NCBI RefSeq assembly: GCF_018205345.1
Contig: NZ_JADRHM010000008.1
Location: forward strand, 1-52,322
Source: Fusobacterium sp. DD2
GTDB lineage: Bacteria; Fusobacteriota; Fusobacteriia; Fusobacteriales; Fusobacteriaceae
Direction of reading: 5' to 3'
Length of the DNA: 52,322 bases
Position numbers and translations under genes: made by a program. Under the pieces are notes generated by a model, which had not been told where the DNA came from, did not search any database, and saw nothing but the letters and a program-made list of their open reading frames with translations. This document shows, one piece after another, positions 25,401 through 31,636 of this stretch. Within the stretch, counting starts at the first letter, position 1; each line of letters begins with the position of its first letter.

Positions 25401-26913
25401 TGGAATATTTGCAACAAGTTCAATAAATGAAGCAATAATTTATTACAGACTATTTAAAGAAAAGATGCCTAACTTAAAAGTCACTGCTCTTTTTGATTCA
25501 AATATTGATAATAATGGAATCAGTGATAAAAGCAATCCACTATTCAAAGAAGATGGTCTTGTAGAAATAATGCAGGATTACAATGAAAAATATGGAATGA
25601 GTTTTGATCTTGCTACACATAATCTTTTTAAGAAAGATATCTCAATGAGACTTTCGCATAAAGATACGTATAAATTCATTGAACGGGACAAAGATAAACA
25701 ACTGGATATTTTAATTGTTGTAGATCAGATGCTTACTGGATTTGACTCTAAATGGGTAAATACCCTTTACCTTGATAAAGTCCTTGTATATGAAAATATT
25801 ATTCAGGCATTTTCTAGAACTAATAGACTTTTTGGTCCAGATAAACCATTTGGAGTAATAAGATATTATCGTTTTCCTAATACAATGGAACAGAATATTA
25901 AGGAAGCAGTAAAATACTACTCTGGAGACAGAGAGGTAGATCTGTTTGTTGAGCATCTTCCATATAATTTAAATAAGATGAATGAAATCTTTAAAGATAT
26001 ACAGGCTCTATTTAAATCAGCAAAAGTAGAAAATTTTGAAACTCTACCTAAAGACCCAACTGAAAAAGGACAATTTGCAAAGCTATTTTCTCAATTTAAT
26101 AAATACTTTGAAGCCGGAAAAGTGCAAGGATTTACATGGAAACAGGATGAATACGTATTTGACAACCATGAATCAATAAAAGTGTTAATAACAGAACAGA
26201 TATATAACGTACTTCTTCAAAGATATAAAGAGTTGGCAAAAGAGGAGCATGAGGAACAAGAAGATGTTCCTTATGATATTGAGGGATATCTTACAGAAAT
26301 TGATACTGGAAAAATAGATAATGACTATATGAACTCAAGATTTGAAAAATATTTAAAAGATCTTGATCAAAAACATATTAATCCTGAAGAATTTCAAAAT
26401 ACACTAAATGAACTTCATAAATCTTTCGCAAGTTTAAATCAGGAAGAGCAGAAATTTGCCAATATCTTTCTTCATGATATTGAAAGCGGAGATGTAAAGC
26501 TTGTAAAAGGAAAAACATTCAGAGATTATATAACAGACTATCAGGTAGCTTATAAAAATAAACAGATTTTAAATCTTCATAACGCTATTGGAGTAAGTGT
26601 AGAACTTGTTGAAAAGTTCCTTGAATCCAATGTAGATGAAAAAAACATAAACGAATATGGTAGATTTGATGATCTTGAAAAAACTGTAGACAGAAAAAAA
26701 GCAAAGGAATTTCTTGAAAAGAAAAAGGGAAAAAAGATACCTCCTTTCTTGATAAATCGGGATATTTCAAATCTCCTAAGAGAATTCATTATGAGCGGTG
26801 GATTTGATATTTACGAAGAAGAAAAAGATAAAAAAATCATTGAATATTTTATGAATACTACTCCAAATCGTAATGCTGCTGATAGTGGTCAGGAAAAGAA
26901 AAACAAGAAATAA
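22465..26913 (+). CDS. hsdS: HsdS specificity subunit reading in frame into HsdR
   Basis: The frame opens at an ATG 8 bases after GGGAGG. Residues 1 to about 380 are a complete two-domain HsdS. TRD1 (22515-23003) begins WEQEQLG and ends YFKALDNLITLHQ. A conserved spacer helix (KAMLEKMFP) and a second RFKGFTD repeat follow, then TRD2 (23112-23600) ending CIDNLITLHQ. HsdS recognises the two halves of a bipartite DNA site. The usual C-terminal tail (RKxEKL...MLEKMF, present in the silent copy at 27624-27684) is missing. After the repeat the frame crosses 28 codons of unrelated sequence without a stop and enters hsdR. It may be translated as a 1,482-residue fusion, as separate HsdR, or both. Confidence 0.85.
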   Translation: MSKKKTPAIRFKGFTDDWEQEQLGKLCEIYDGTHQTPKYTESGVMFLSVENIGKLKSNKFISEQDYKKNFKVFPEYGDVFMTRIGDIGTANVLQERQPIAYYVSLALLKPLYLDSFFLNECINSPSVKKELWHRTLHIAFPKKINKNEISKVLITYPTIIEQKKIGQYFKALDNLITLHQRKCEKLKIFKKAMLEKMFPKNNKKIPEVRFKGFTDAWEQYKFEQLYKKINVKNDLSYTEQDIISVANMYYKTDTYISNKEYLKTYNVFKIGDIAFEGNKNKNFTHGRFVANTIGPGIISHVFDVFTPIMDYDLCFWKYAINNELIMRDILIRSTKSSTMMTNLVANDFMEEKMLVPCVPEQKQIGQTLQCIDNLITLHQGMDFAQNYKKISILAIKTEKYLGRRTQKLIFKSEADFEKALINDLKKNGWANEVLKYPTEEDLIQNWANILFENNRGRDRLGDAPLTKTEMKQVLDQINNLRTPLKLNGFINGKTVSIIRDNEDDKEHLGKMVSLKIYDRHEIAAGQSRYQIAQQPIFRAKSPILNDRRGDFMLLINGMPVIHVELKKHGIPVSQAYNQIEKYAHEGIFTGIYALVQIFVAMNPEECVYFANPGPDGKFNPDFYFHWADFNNEPLNNWKDISTRLLSIPMAHQLIGFYTVADDSDGILKVMRSYQYYAANEISDKVSKIKWDQNHIRGGYIWHTTGSGKTMTSFKSAQLIANSKDADKVIFLMDRIELGTQSLHEYRGFADDSDDVQATENTHTLISKLKSNDPANTLIVTSIQKMSRIELDENGLNAADIKKMSNKRIVFIVDEAHRSTFGDMLATIKETFPDAVFFGFTGTPIYDKNKKKNSTTSTIFGDELHRYTIADGIRDGNVLGFYPYKINTYKDKDLRKKVALKKAGCLTELAAISDPSTNSIYMKYIQDVPMAGYTDENGKYISGIEDEIKKVQYETDTHRNMVLQDISDNWLTLSQNGKFHGIFATSSINEAIIYYRLFKEKMPNLKVTALFDSNIDNNGISDKSNPLFKEDGLVEIMQDYNEKYGMSFDLATHNLFKKDISMRLSHKDTYKFIERDKDKQLDILIVVDQMLTGFDSKWVNTLYLDKVLVYENIIQAFSRTNRLFGPDKPFGVIRYYRFPNTMEQNIKEAVKYYSGDREVDLFVEHLPYNLNKMNEIFKDIQALFKSAKVENFETLPKDPTEKGQFAKLFSQFNKYFEAGKVQGFTWKQDEYVFDNHESIKVLITEQIYNVLLQRYKELAKEEHEEQEDVPYDIEGYLTEIDTGKIDNDYMNSRFEKYLKDLDQKHINPEEFQNTLNELHKSFASLNQEEQKFANIFLHDIESGDVKLVKGKTFRDYITDYQVAYKNKQILNLHNAIGVSVELVEKFLESNVDEKNINEYGRFDDLEKTVDRKKAKEFLEKKKGKKIPPFLINRDISNLLREFIMSGGFDIYEEEKDKKIIEYFMNTTPNRNAADSGQEKKNKK
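22984..23003 (+). repeat. Core recombination repeat, copy 1 (end of TRD1)
   Basis: AACCTTATTACCCTTCATCA, encoding part of LDNLITLHQ. Identical copies lie at 23581-23600, 27604-27623 and 28271-28290, all on the same strand. About 50 bp including this copy are identical to the silent cassette ending at 28290. Confidence 0.9.
23581..23600 (+). repeat. Core recombination repeat, copy 2 (end of TRD2)
   Basis: Identical 20-mer. Downstream sequence differs from copies 1 and 3, which continue into the RKxEKL tail; here it continues into the hsdR leader. Confidence 0.9.
23668..23688 (+). promoter_or_regulatory. Internal ribosome binding site and TTG start of hsdR
   Basis: GGGAGGAGG at 23668-23676 lies 9 bases before an in-frame TTG (23686-23688), which opens IFKSEADFEKALI, a typical HsdR N-terminus. 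This argues that HsdR is also made independently of HsdS. Confidence 0.75.
23686..26913 (+). CDS. hsdR: Type I restriction endonuclease subunit HsdR
   Basis: ATP-dependent translocase/nuclease subunit. From the internal TTG it is 1,075 residues, the usual HsdR size. The PD-(D/E)xK nuclease motif is GDFMLLING followed by HVELKKHG. Helicase motifs are Walker A TTGSGKTMTS, DEAH box VDEAHRSTFGDM, GFTGTPI, and motif VI QAFSRTNR. A C-terminal helical region binds the methylase core in known systems. No frameshift is visible, so the nuclease should be active. A terminator follows at 26931-26957. Confidence 0.94.
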   Translation: MIFKSEADFEKALINDLKKNGWANEVLKYPTEEDLIQNWANILFENNRGRDRLGDAPLTKTEMKQVLDQINNLRTPLKLNGFINGKTVSIIRDNEDDKEHLGKMVSLKIYDRHEIAAGQSRYQIAQQPIFRAKSPILNDRRGDFMLLINGMPVIHVELKKHGIPVSQAYNQIEKYAHEGIFTGIYALVQIFVAMNPEECVYFANPGPDGKFNPDFYFHWADFNNEPLNNWKDISTRLLSIPMAHQLIGFYTVADDSDGILKVMRSYQYYAANEISDKVSKIKWDQNHIRGGYIWHTTGSGKTMTSFKSAQLIANSKDADKVIFLMDRIELGTQSLHEYRGFADDSDDVQATENTHTLISKLKSNDPANTLIVTSIQKMSRIELDENGLNAADIKKMSNKRIVFIVDEAHRSTFGDMLATIKETFPDAVFFGFTGTPIYDKNKKKNSTTSTIFGDELHRYTIADGIRDGNVLGFYPYKINTYKDKDLRKKVALKKAGCLTELAAISDPSTNSIYMKYIQDVPMAGYTDENGKYISGIEDEIKKVQYETDTHRNMVLQDISDNWLTLSQNGKFHGIFATSSINEAIIYYRLFKEKMPNLKVTALFDSNIDNNGISDKSNPLFKEDGLVEIMQDYNEKYGMSFDLATHNLFKKDISMRLSHKDTYKFIERDKDKQLDILIVVDQMLTGFDSKWVNTLYLDKVLVYENIIQAFSRTNRLFGPDKPFGVIRYYRFPNTMEQNIKEAVKYYSGDREVDLFVEHLPYNLNKMNEIFKDIQALFKSAKVENFETLPKDPTEKGQFAKLFSQFNKYFEAGKVQGFTWKQDEYVFDNHESIKVLITEQIYNVLLQRYKELAKEEHEEQEDVPYDIEGYLTEIDTGKIDNDYMNSRFEKYLKDLDQKHINPEEFQNTLNELHKSFASLNQEEQKFANIFLHDIESGDVKLVKGKTFRDYITDYQVAYKNKQILNLHNAIGVSVELVEKFLESNVDEKNINEYGRFDDLEKTVDRKKAKEFLEKKKGKKIPPFLINRDISNLLREFIMSGGFDIYEEEKDKKIIEYFMNTTPNRNAADSGQEKKNKK

Positions 26914-26930
26914 AAATATATCATATTAAG

Positions 26931-26957
26931 AAAAAAGTCAGGCAACTGACTTTTTTT
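26931..26957 (+). terminator. Terminator after hsdR
   Basis: 11-bp stem (26931-26941 with 26946-26956), GCAA loop, T run. It separates the active genes from the silent cassettes. Confidence 0.85.
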
Positions 26958-27054
26958 GTTTCTTTTTATAGTTTTTATCCAAGTTATTAAATTTTATTGT
27001 TTAATGAAAAGATATTTAATTATATAGTCTTATTTAGTTAGTTTTAATAATATA

Positions 27055-27684
27055 ATGACAATTTATTTTGTTATATTTTTTCTAACAAATGATTGGGAAC
27101 AGTATGAGTTACAAGATATAATAATAAAAATTATTGATTTTAGGGGTCGAACTCCTAGAAAATTAAACATGTCATGGAGCAATAAAGGATACCTTGCGTT
27201 GTCTGCTTTAAATGTAAAAGATGGATATATCGATTTTTCACAAGATGTACACTATGGAAATGATGAATTATATAACAAATGGATGCTTGGAAATGAATTA
27301 CATAAAAACCAAGTTCTTTTTACAACCGAAGCTCCAATGGGAAATGTTGCTCAGATTCCTGATGATAATAAATACATTTTATCACAACGAACTATTGCCT
27401 TTGAGGTAAATTCCAACTTTTTAACAGAAAATTTTTTGGCTTATTTATTGAAAACTCCTCTTATATCCAATACCTTAATTTCTATGTCTAGTGGTGGAAC
27501 TGCAAAAGGAGTAAGTCAAAAAAATTTATTACAAATTTCACCTATTATTCCTAAAAATACAAATGAGCAGATTTTTTTAGGAAGTTATTTTAAAGCACTA
27601 GACAACCTTATTACCCTTCATCAGCGTAAGGTTGAAAAATTACAAATAATTAAGAAATCTATGCTTGAAAAGATGTTTGTGTAG
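27055..27684 (+). pseudogene. Silent hsdS cassette with C-terminal tail (TRD3)
   Basis: Half of an HsdS. Homology starts at TTGGGAACAG (27093-27102, WEQYELQD), runs through one target recognition domain, the 20-bp core repeat (27604-27623) and the normal tail ending LEKMFV and stop. The 5' junction WEQY matches TRD2 of the active gene. There is no ribosome binding site, and the first dozen codons are unrelated AT-rich sequence, so it is probably not translated. It can act as donor for the second position of hsdS. Confidence 0.85.
27604..27623 (+). repeat. Core recombination repeat, copy 3
   Basis: Identical 20-mer inside the TRD3 cassette, followed by GCG and the intact HsdS tail. Confidence 0.9.
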
Positions 27685-27822
27685 ATGAAATTATAATTAA
27701 AATTTTAAAATTAAAAAATAAATAAAAATTCTATAAAATATATAAAAAATTAGCTGAAATATCACAAAAATTGTCTAAAAATTAAAAAATATTGATTTTT
27801 TTGCTAAAAAAACGACTATAAC

Positions 27823-28294
27823 TTGGGAACAGGAACAGTTAGGAAATATTACACAAATAACAATGGGACAGTCTCCTGATGGTAAAACTTACTCTAAAAC
27901 ACCTAGTAAATACATCCTTGTCCAAGGAAATGCTGATTTGATTAATGGATGGGTAAAACCAAGAATCTGGACTACACAGATTACAAAAAAAGCAGAAGCC
28001 GGAGATCTGATTATGAGTGTAAGAGCACCAGCAGGTGAAATTGGAAAAACTAACTATGATGCTGTAATTGGAAGAGGAGTAGCCGCAATTAAAGCAAATG
28101 AATTTATTTTCCAAACTCTTGTAAAATTAAACGAAGAAAATTACTGGAAAAAGCTATCTTGCGGTTCAACTTTTGAATCATTAACTTCTAACAATATAAT
28201 TACTACAGAAATAAATACTCCTTCATCAAAAGAACAAGAAAAAATAGGTCAATATTTTAAAGCACTGGATAACCTTATTACCCTTCATCAGTAA
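27823..28294 (+). pseudogene. Silent hsdS cassette (TRD4)
   Basis: A lone target recognition domain bounded by TTGGGAACAG (27823-27832) and the 20-bp core (28271-28290), with a stop codon directly after LHQ. Its first 21 bases (to 27843) are identical to the TRD1 start, and its last 50 or so are identical to the TRD1 end, so it is a natural replacement for TRD1. It has no start codon of its own in the homologous part and no ribosome binding site. The reading frame through the domain is intact, as expected of a maintained donor. Confidence 0.85.
28271..28290 (+). repeat. Core recombination repeat, copy 4
   Basis: Identical 20-mer at the 3' edge of the TRD4 cassette. Confidence 0.9.
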
Positions 28295-28508
28295 AAGTTT
28301 GAAATCAAAAAACCAGACATTTATTTTACAAATGCTCACTTCCAGTTATACACAAAAACTATTTGAAGTATAAACTTTTTATGTAAAACTACAAGCTAAA
28401 TAACTCTAAAACACTCATATATTCATCCACCTAAAAAAAATATATCAAAATATATAAATTTTATTACTAAATAAAAGCGTAAGTCAATTTAAAAAGGAGG
28501 GATTAAAC
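28295..28508. other. AT-rich stretch before the recombinase gene
   Basis: 214 bp without a gene between the last cassette and the recombinase. Very AT-rich. It holds the recombinase ribosome binding site AAAAAGGAGG 8 bases before its ATG. No clear terminator or promoter consensus was seen. Confidence 0.5.
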
Positions 28509-29441
28509 ATGACAAAAAAAGTAAAGAGCAAAGAACTGTTTTGTGATTTTTACAAAAGATGGATTGAAGTTTACAAAAATGGTGCTGTGAGAGAAGTAAC
28601 AATGAAAAAATATATCATGACTCACAGATGGCTTACAAGACTTGTACCTGATTTAACTTTAGAAAACTTTGATAGAATTGAATATCAAAAGCTTATCAAT
28701 GGTTATGCTAAAACTCATGAACGGCAGACCACAATGGATTTTCATCACCAAATTAAAGGAGCTATTTTAGACGCTGTTGACGAAGGACTTATTGACAGAG
28801 ATCCTACCAGAAAAGCTATCATAAAAGGAAAAGCACCTAAAGCTAAAAAAATAAAGTACCTTAACCAATTTCAACTTCAAACTTTACTTTCCAATCTTAC
28901 TCTCAAAGAGGAAATTAACTGGGACTACTTTATTCTTCTAGTTGCAAAAACAGGAATGAGATTTTCAGAAGCACTGGCTCTTACACCTGAGGACTTCGAT
29001 TTTAGACACCAGTCTGTATCTATTTCAAAGACCTGGGATTATAAAGGAAAAGGTGGATTTCTTCCTACCAAAAACCGTTCATCTGTACGCAAAGTACAAA
29101 TTGACTGGCAAACTGTGATTCAATTTTCAGAACTACTAAAAGATTACCCATTTGATAAACCTATATTTGTAAGTAAAGATAAAAAAATCTACAATTCAAC
29201 TATCAATGATAAACTTACAAGATTATGCAAAAAAAGCAAAGTACCAGTTATTTCAATTCATGGTTTAAGACATACTCATGCATCACTTCTTTTATTCGCT
29301 GGAGTATCAACTGCCAGTGTTGCAAGACGTCTTGGGCATTCCAGTATCAACACTACTCAGAAAACTTATTTACATATAATACAGGAGCTTGAAAACAAAG
29401 ATATCGACCTGGTTATGAGAACTTTATCAGGACTTTCATAG
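28509..29441 (+). CDS. Tyrosine recombinase, probable hsdS shufflon recombinase
   Basis: 310-residue phage-integrase-family protein. It has an N-terminal SAM-like arm domain (residues 1-100) and a catalytic domain with R151 (TGMRFSEA), H251/R254 (HGLRHTH), H277 (RRLGHSS) and nucleophile Y287 (KTYLHI). All catalytic residues are present. It lies directly behind the silent hsdS cassettes, which in other bacteria marks recombinases that rearrange hsdS genes. A simple phage or island integrase is the alternative, but no other mobile genes accompany it. A strong ribosome binding site argues for expression. Confidence 0.9.
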   Translation: MTKKVKSKELFCDFYKRWIEVYKNGAVREVTMKKYIMTHRWLTRLVPDLTLENFDRIEYQKLINGYAKTHERQTTMDFHHQIKGAILDAVDEGLIDRDPTRKAIIKGKAPKAKKIKYLNQFQLQTLLSNLTLKEEINWDYFILLVAKTGMRFSEALALTPEDFDFRHQSVSISKTWDYKGKGGFLPTKNRSSVRKVQIDWQTVIQFSELLKDYPFDKPIFVSKDKKIYNSTINDKLTRLCKKSKVPVISIHGLRHTHASLLLFAGVSTASVARRLGHSSINTTQKTYLHIIQELENKDIDLVMRTLSGLS

Positions 29442-29475
29442 TATTTTATTCAATTGACTTGCATTTTATAATAAA

Positions 29476-29503
29476 ATAAGCAGATGATTTCCCATCTGCT
29501 TAT
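29476..29503 (-). terminator. Terminator between recombinase and peptidase genes
   Basis: 11-bp perfect stem (29476-29486 with 29493-29503), 6-base loop. The T-rich side faces the minus-strand peptidase gene; it may act in both directions. Confidence 0.75.
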
Positions 29504-29506
29504 ACT

Positions 29507-30637
29507 TTACATTTCCTTTTCTAGCTCCTTCAATGCCTGATATACCATCTCTATACGAGGTTTGATACTATCTACTACCATTATCTCCTTATCTCCATGA
29601 GCACCATCACCAATCGGTCCCAGACCATCTAGTACATGGCACCCTTCATAAGCCATATAGTTTCCATCAGAGCATCCTCCAGTTTTTACCCACCTCATAT
29701 TCAAACCACAATTTTTTCCCTTTCTATTCATCAACTCAATAAATTTCTCTGTTATATCATCACCTAACATAGGAGGTTTAAATCCCAAATCCGTAATTTT
29801 AGAACTTACTCCTTGTATAAATGGTTTGTCATGTAATTTTTTAAGAGTTTTTACTATCTTCTCATACTCATTTATATCATCATACCTAATATCCAGTTGA
29901 AACTGAGCTCTTTCAGCTACAACATTTGCTCCAATTCCTCCATTTACAGTTCCAATATTAACAGTAGTTCCCTTTTCATAATCGTTTAGAGATACAAGAG
30001 TTGTAATCCAGTATGCCATCTCATGAATTGCACTTGCTCCCTCTTGAGGATTTACCCCAGCATGGGCATACTTCCCATGAAATTCAATCAAAAAACGTCC
30101 CATTCCTTTTCTTTCTTTTACTCCTGCACCATTTCTTCTACCTGCTTCAAATACCAGTCCATACTTGCTCTTCTTTCCTAAACTTCTTATCCATTCATTT
30201 GAATACATTGAAGATATCTCCTCATCACTATTTATTGCAACACATAACTTTAATGGCGTATTTTCAGATACAAGTTCTTTAAAAATATAATAGATATTTA
30301 AAAGTCCTGATTTCATATCACAAACTCCAGGTCCATGAGCTATCTTACTGTCACATGAAAAGGGTCGTTCCAATACAGATCCTGTAGGAAGGACAGTATC
30401 CATATGTCCTACCATCATTACATCTATCCCTTCAGACTCTGGATGATTTCGTATCTCAAGACAAGAACCTGCTCTATCATCAAATCTATATCTGTTTACC
30501 TCTACATCCAGTTCACCATAAAGTTTTTCTAATATATCTGCTACCCTATCTACTCCTTCCTTATCAAAGCTATTACTATCTATATTTACAAGTTTTTCCA
30601 ATATATTTAAATACTCATCAAGATTAAAATATTTCAT
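29507..30637 (-). CDS. M20-family metallopeptidase (glutamate carboxypeptidase-like)
   Basis: Cytosolic zinc peptidase of 376 residues. Metal and catalytic motifs are GHMDTVLP, GVCDMKSG and NSDEEISS, followed by the dimerisation domain (GKYAHAGVNPQEGASA). The C-terminal GCSDGNYMAY and GPIGDGAHGDKE complete the two-zinc site. It resembles carboxypeptidase G2/ArgE-like enzymes; the true substrate is open. The chosen ATG lies two codons after a weak TTG and has a G-rich ribosome binding site. It stands alone after the traT terminator. Confidence 0.9.
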   Translation of the reverse strand: MKYFNLDEYLNILEKLVNIDSNSFDKEGVDRVADILEKLYGELDVEVNRYRFDDRAGSCLEIRNHPESEGIDVMMVGHMDTVLPTGSVLERPFSCDSKIAHGPGVCDMKSGLLNIYYIFKELVSENTPLKLCVAINSDEEISSMYSNEWIRSLGKKSKYGLVFEAGRRNGAGVKERKGMGRFLIEFHGKYAHAGVNPQEGASAIHEMAYWITTLVSLNDYEKGTTVNIGTVNGGIGANVVAERAQFQLDIRYDDINEYEKIVKTLKKLHDKPFIQGVSSKITDLGFKPPMLGDDITEKFIELMNRKGKNCGLNMRWVKTGGCSDGNYMAYEGCHVLDGLGPIGDGAHGDKEIMVVDSIKPRIEMVYQALKELEKEM

Positions 30638-30683
30638 GTCCAATTCCCCCCTACCCTTAATGATACCCTATTTTCTTTAAATA

Positions 30684-30727
30684 ATAAATAAAAGAAGACT
30701 GGAATAAACTAAGTTTATCCAGTCTTC
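30684..30727 (-). terminator. Terminator of traT
   Basis: Minus strand stem of about 16 bp with one bulge (30712-30727 with 30694-30710), followed by TTTTATTT. Confidence 0.8.
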
Positions 30728-30735
30728 CTATACTA

Positions 30736-31449
30736 CTAGAATATATTGCTTATTACTTTCAATAATTCAGCTTTAAGCTGTGGTTCAGCTTCCTGAAGTT
30801 TTAAGTTAACCTGGTTAGCTGTACTTACTACTCTAGTTTGATATTTATTCATATTAGTACTATTTGCTGATTCAGTCATATTTACTCCTCTAGTACCTTG
30901 AGTAGTTGCATTTACTGCATTATGACTTACTTTGTAAGGTGTTTTTTCACTTACAAGGATATCTGTTATCATAGTATAGTAGTTGTCTGAAACCATAGCG
31001 TCAGCAACAACTCCAGCTATTCCTCCGACAATACCCCAACCTACTGCAGTATTTGCAGAACCAGTATTGTATGCTCCTATTGTTGCACCAATACCAGCAC
31101 CAGTAAGTCCTGTTAAAGCTGCTTCTGATTCTTTAAGATCCATCTTTCCAACATTTAGAAGATTTACCTGTAACCAGTAATTTGCATTATTTGGTGTATT
31201 TACAATTTTATATCCTTTTCCTATAAGTACATTCTTTATATCCTGTTCAAGTGAAATATTCGATGTAGAAGTATTTTTTACCTGCACGAATACAGTTTTG
31301 TCTCCAATGAACTGTGGATTTAACCATATAGTCTCTGACATTTTTGTTTGAGTTTCAAGATTTCTCTTTTTTACAGCAGTATCAAGAGCTGAACATCCAC
31401 TAAAAGCCAAAACCAATGTTGTTAGAACTAACAATATTATTTTCTTCAT
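30736..31449 (-). CDS. traT: TraT-family complement-resistance lipoprotein
   Basis: 237-residue outer-membrane lipoprotein. The signal peptide ends in the lipobox FSGC with lipidated Cys near residue 19. The mature start SALDTAVKKRNLETQTKMSETIWL, the middle MDLKESEA and DAMVSDNYYTMITDI, and KYQTRVVSTANQVNLK all match enterobacterial plasmid TraT. A Gly/Ala-rich middle (about 130-160) resembles the TraT membrane-associated segment. In plasmids TraT blocks surface complement and mating-pair contact. Here it is chromosomal and alone, without conjugation genes. A TATAAT box lies at 31485-31490 and AGGAGG before the ATG. Confidence 0.92.
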   Translation of the reverse strand: MKKIILLVLTTLVLAFSGCSALDTAVKKRNLETQTKMSETIWLNPQFIGDKTVFVQVKNTSTSNISLEQDIKNVLIGKGYKIVNTPNNANYWLQVNLLNVGKMDLKESEAALTGLTGAGIGATIGAYNTGSANTAVGWGIVGGIAGVVADAMVSDNYYTMITDILVSEKTPYKVSHNAVNATTQGTRGVNMTESANSTNMNKYQTRVVSTANQVNLKLQEAEPQLKAELLKVISNIF

Positions 31450-31484
31450 ATTGTCCTCCTTTTCTAATACTAATTTTATTTAGT

Positions 31485-31490
31485 ATTATA
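31485..31490 (-). promoter_or_regulatory. -10 box of traT
   Basis: TATAAT on the minus strand, overlapped by an 8-bp inverted repeat (31466-31473 with 31480-31487) that lies over the start of transcription. No strong -35. Confidence 0.4.
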
Positions 31491-31636
31491 CTATACTTTA
31501 CTTTAACTTACTACATTTTTTTATTCATTTATAATTTATACCTCATTCAAACTCTTCAGTTACAGTCTTTTTCGATAATTGAAATCAATATAATAAATTT
31601 CCCAAAGATTATATTTTTTATTCTGTTTATCATTCA

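Noticed and set aside
22984-28290. Repeated 20-mer as a CRISPR array
   Set aside because: Copies are about 0.6-4 kb apart, lie inside coding sequence of HsdS domains and lack regular spacers.
29507-31449. traT region as an inserted plasmid or conjugative element
   Set aside because: No other transfer, replication or integrase gene lies next to it, and both flanks are ordinary metabolic genes with tidy terminators.
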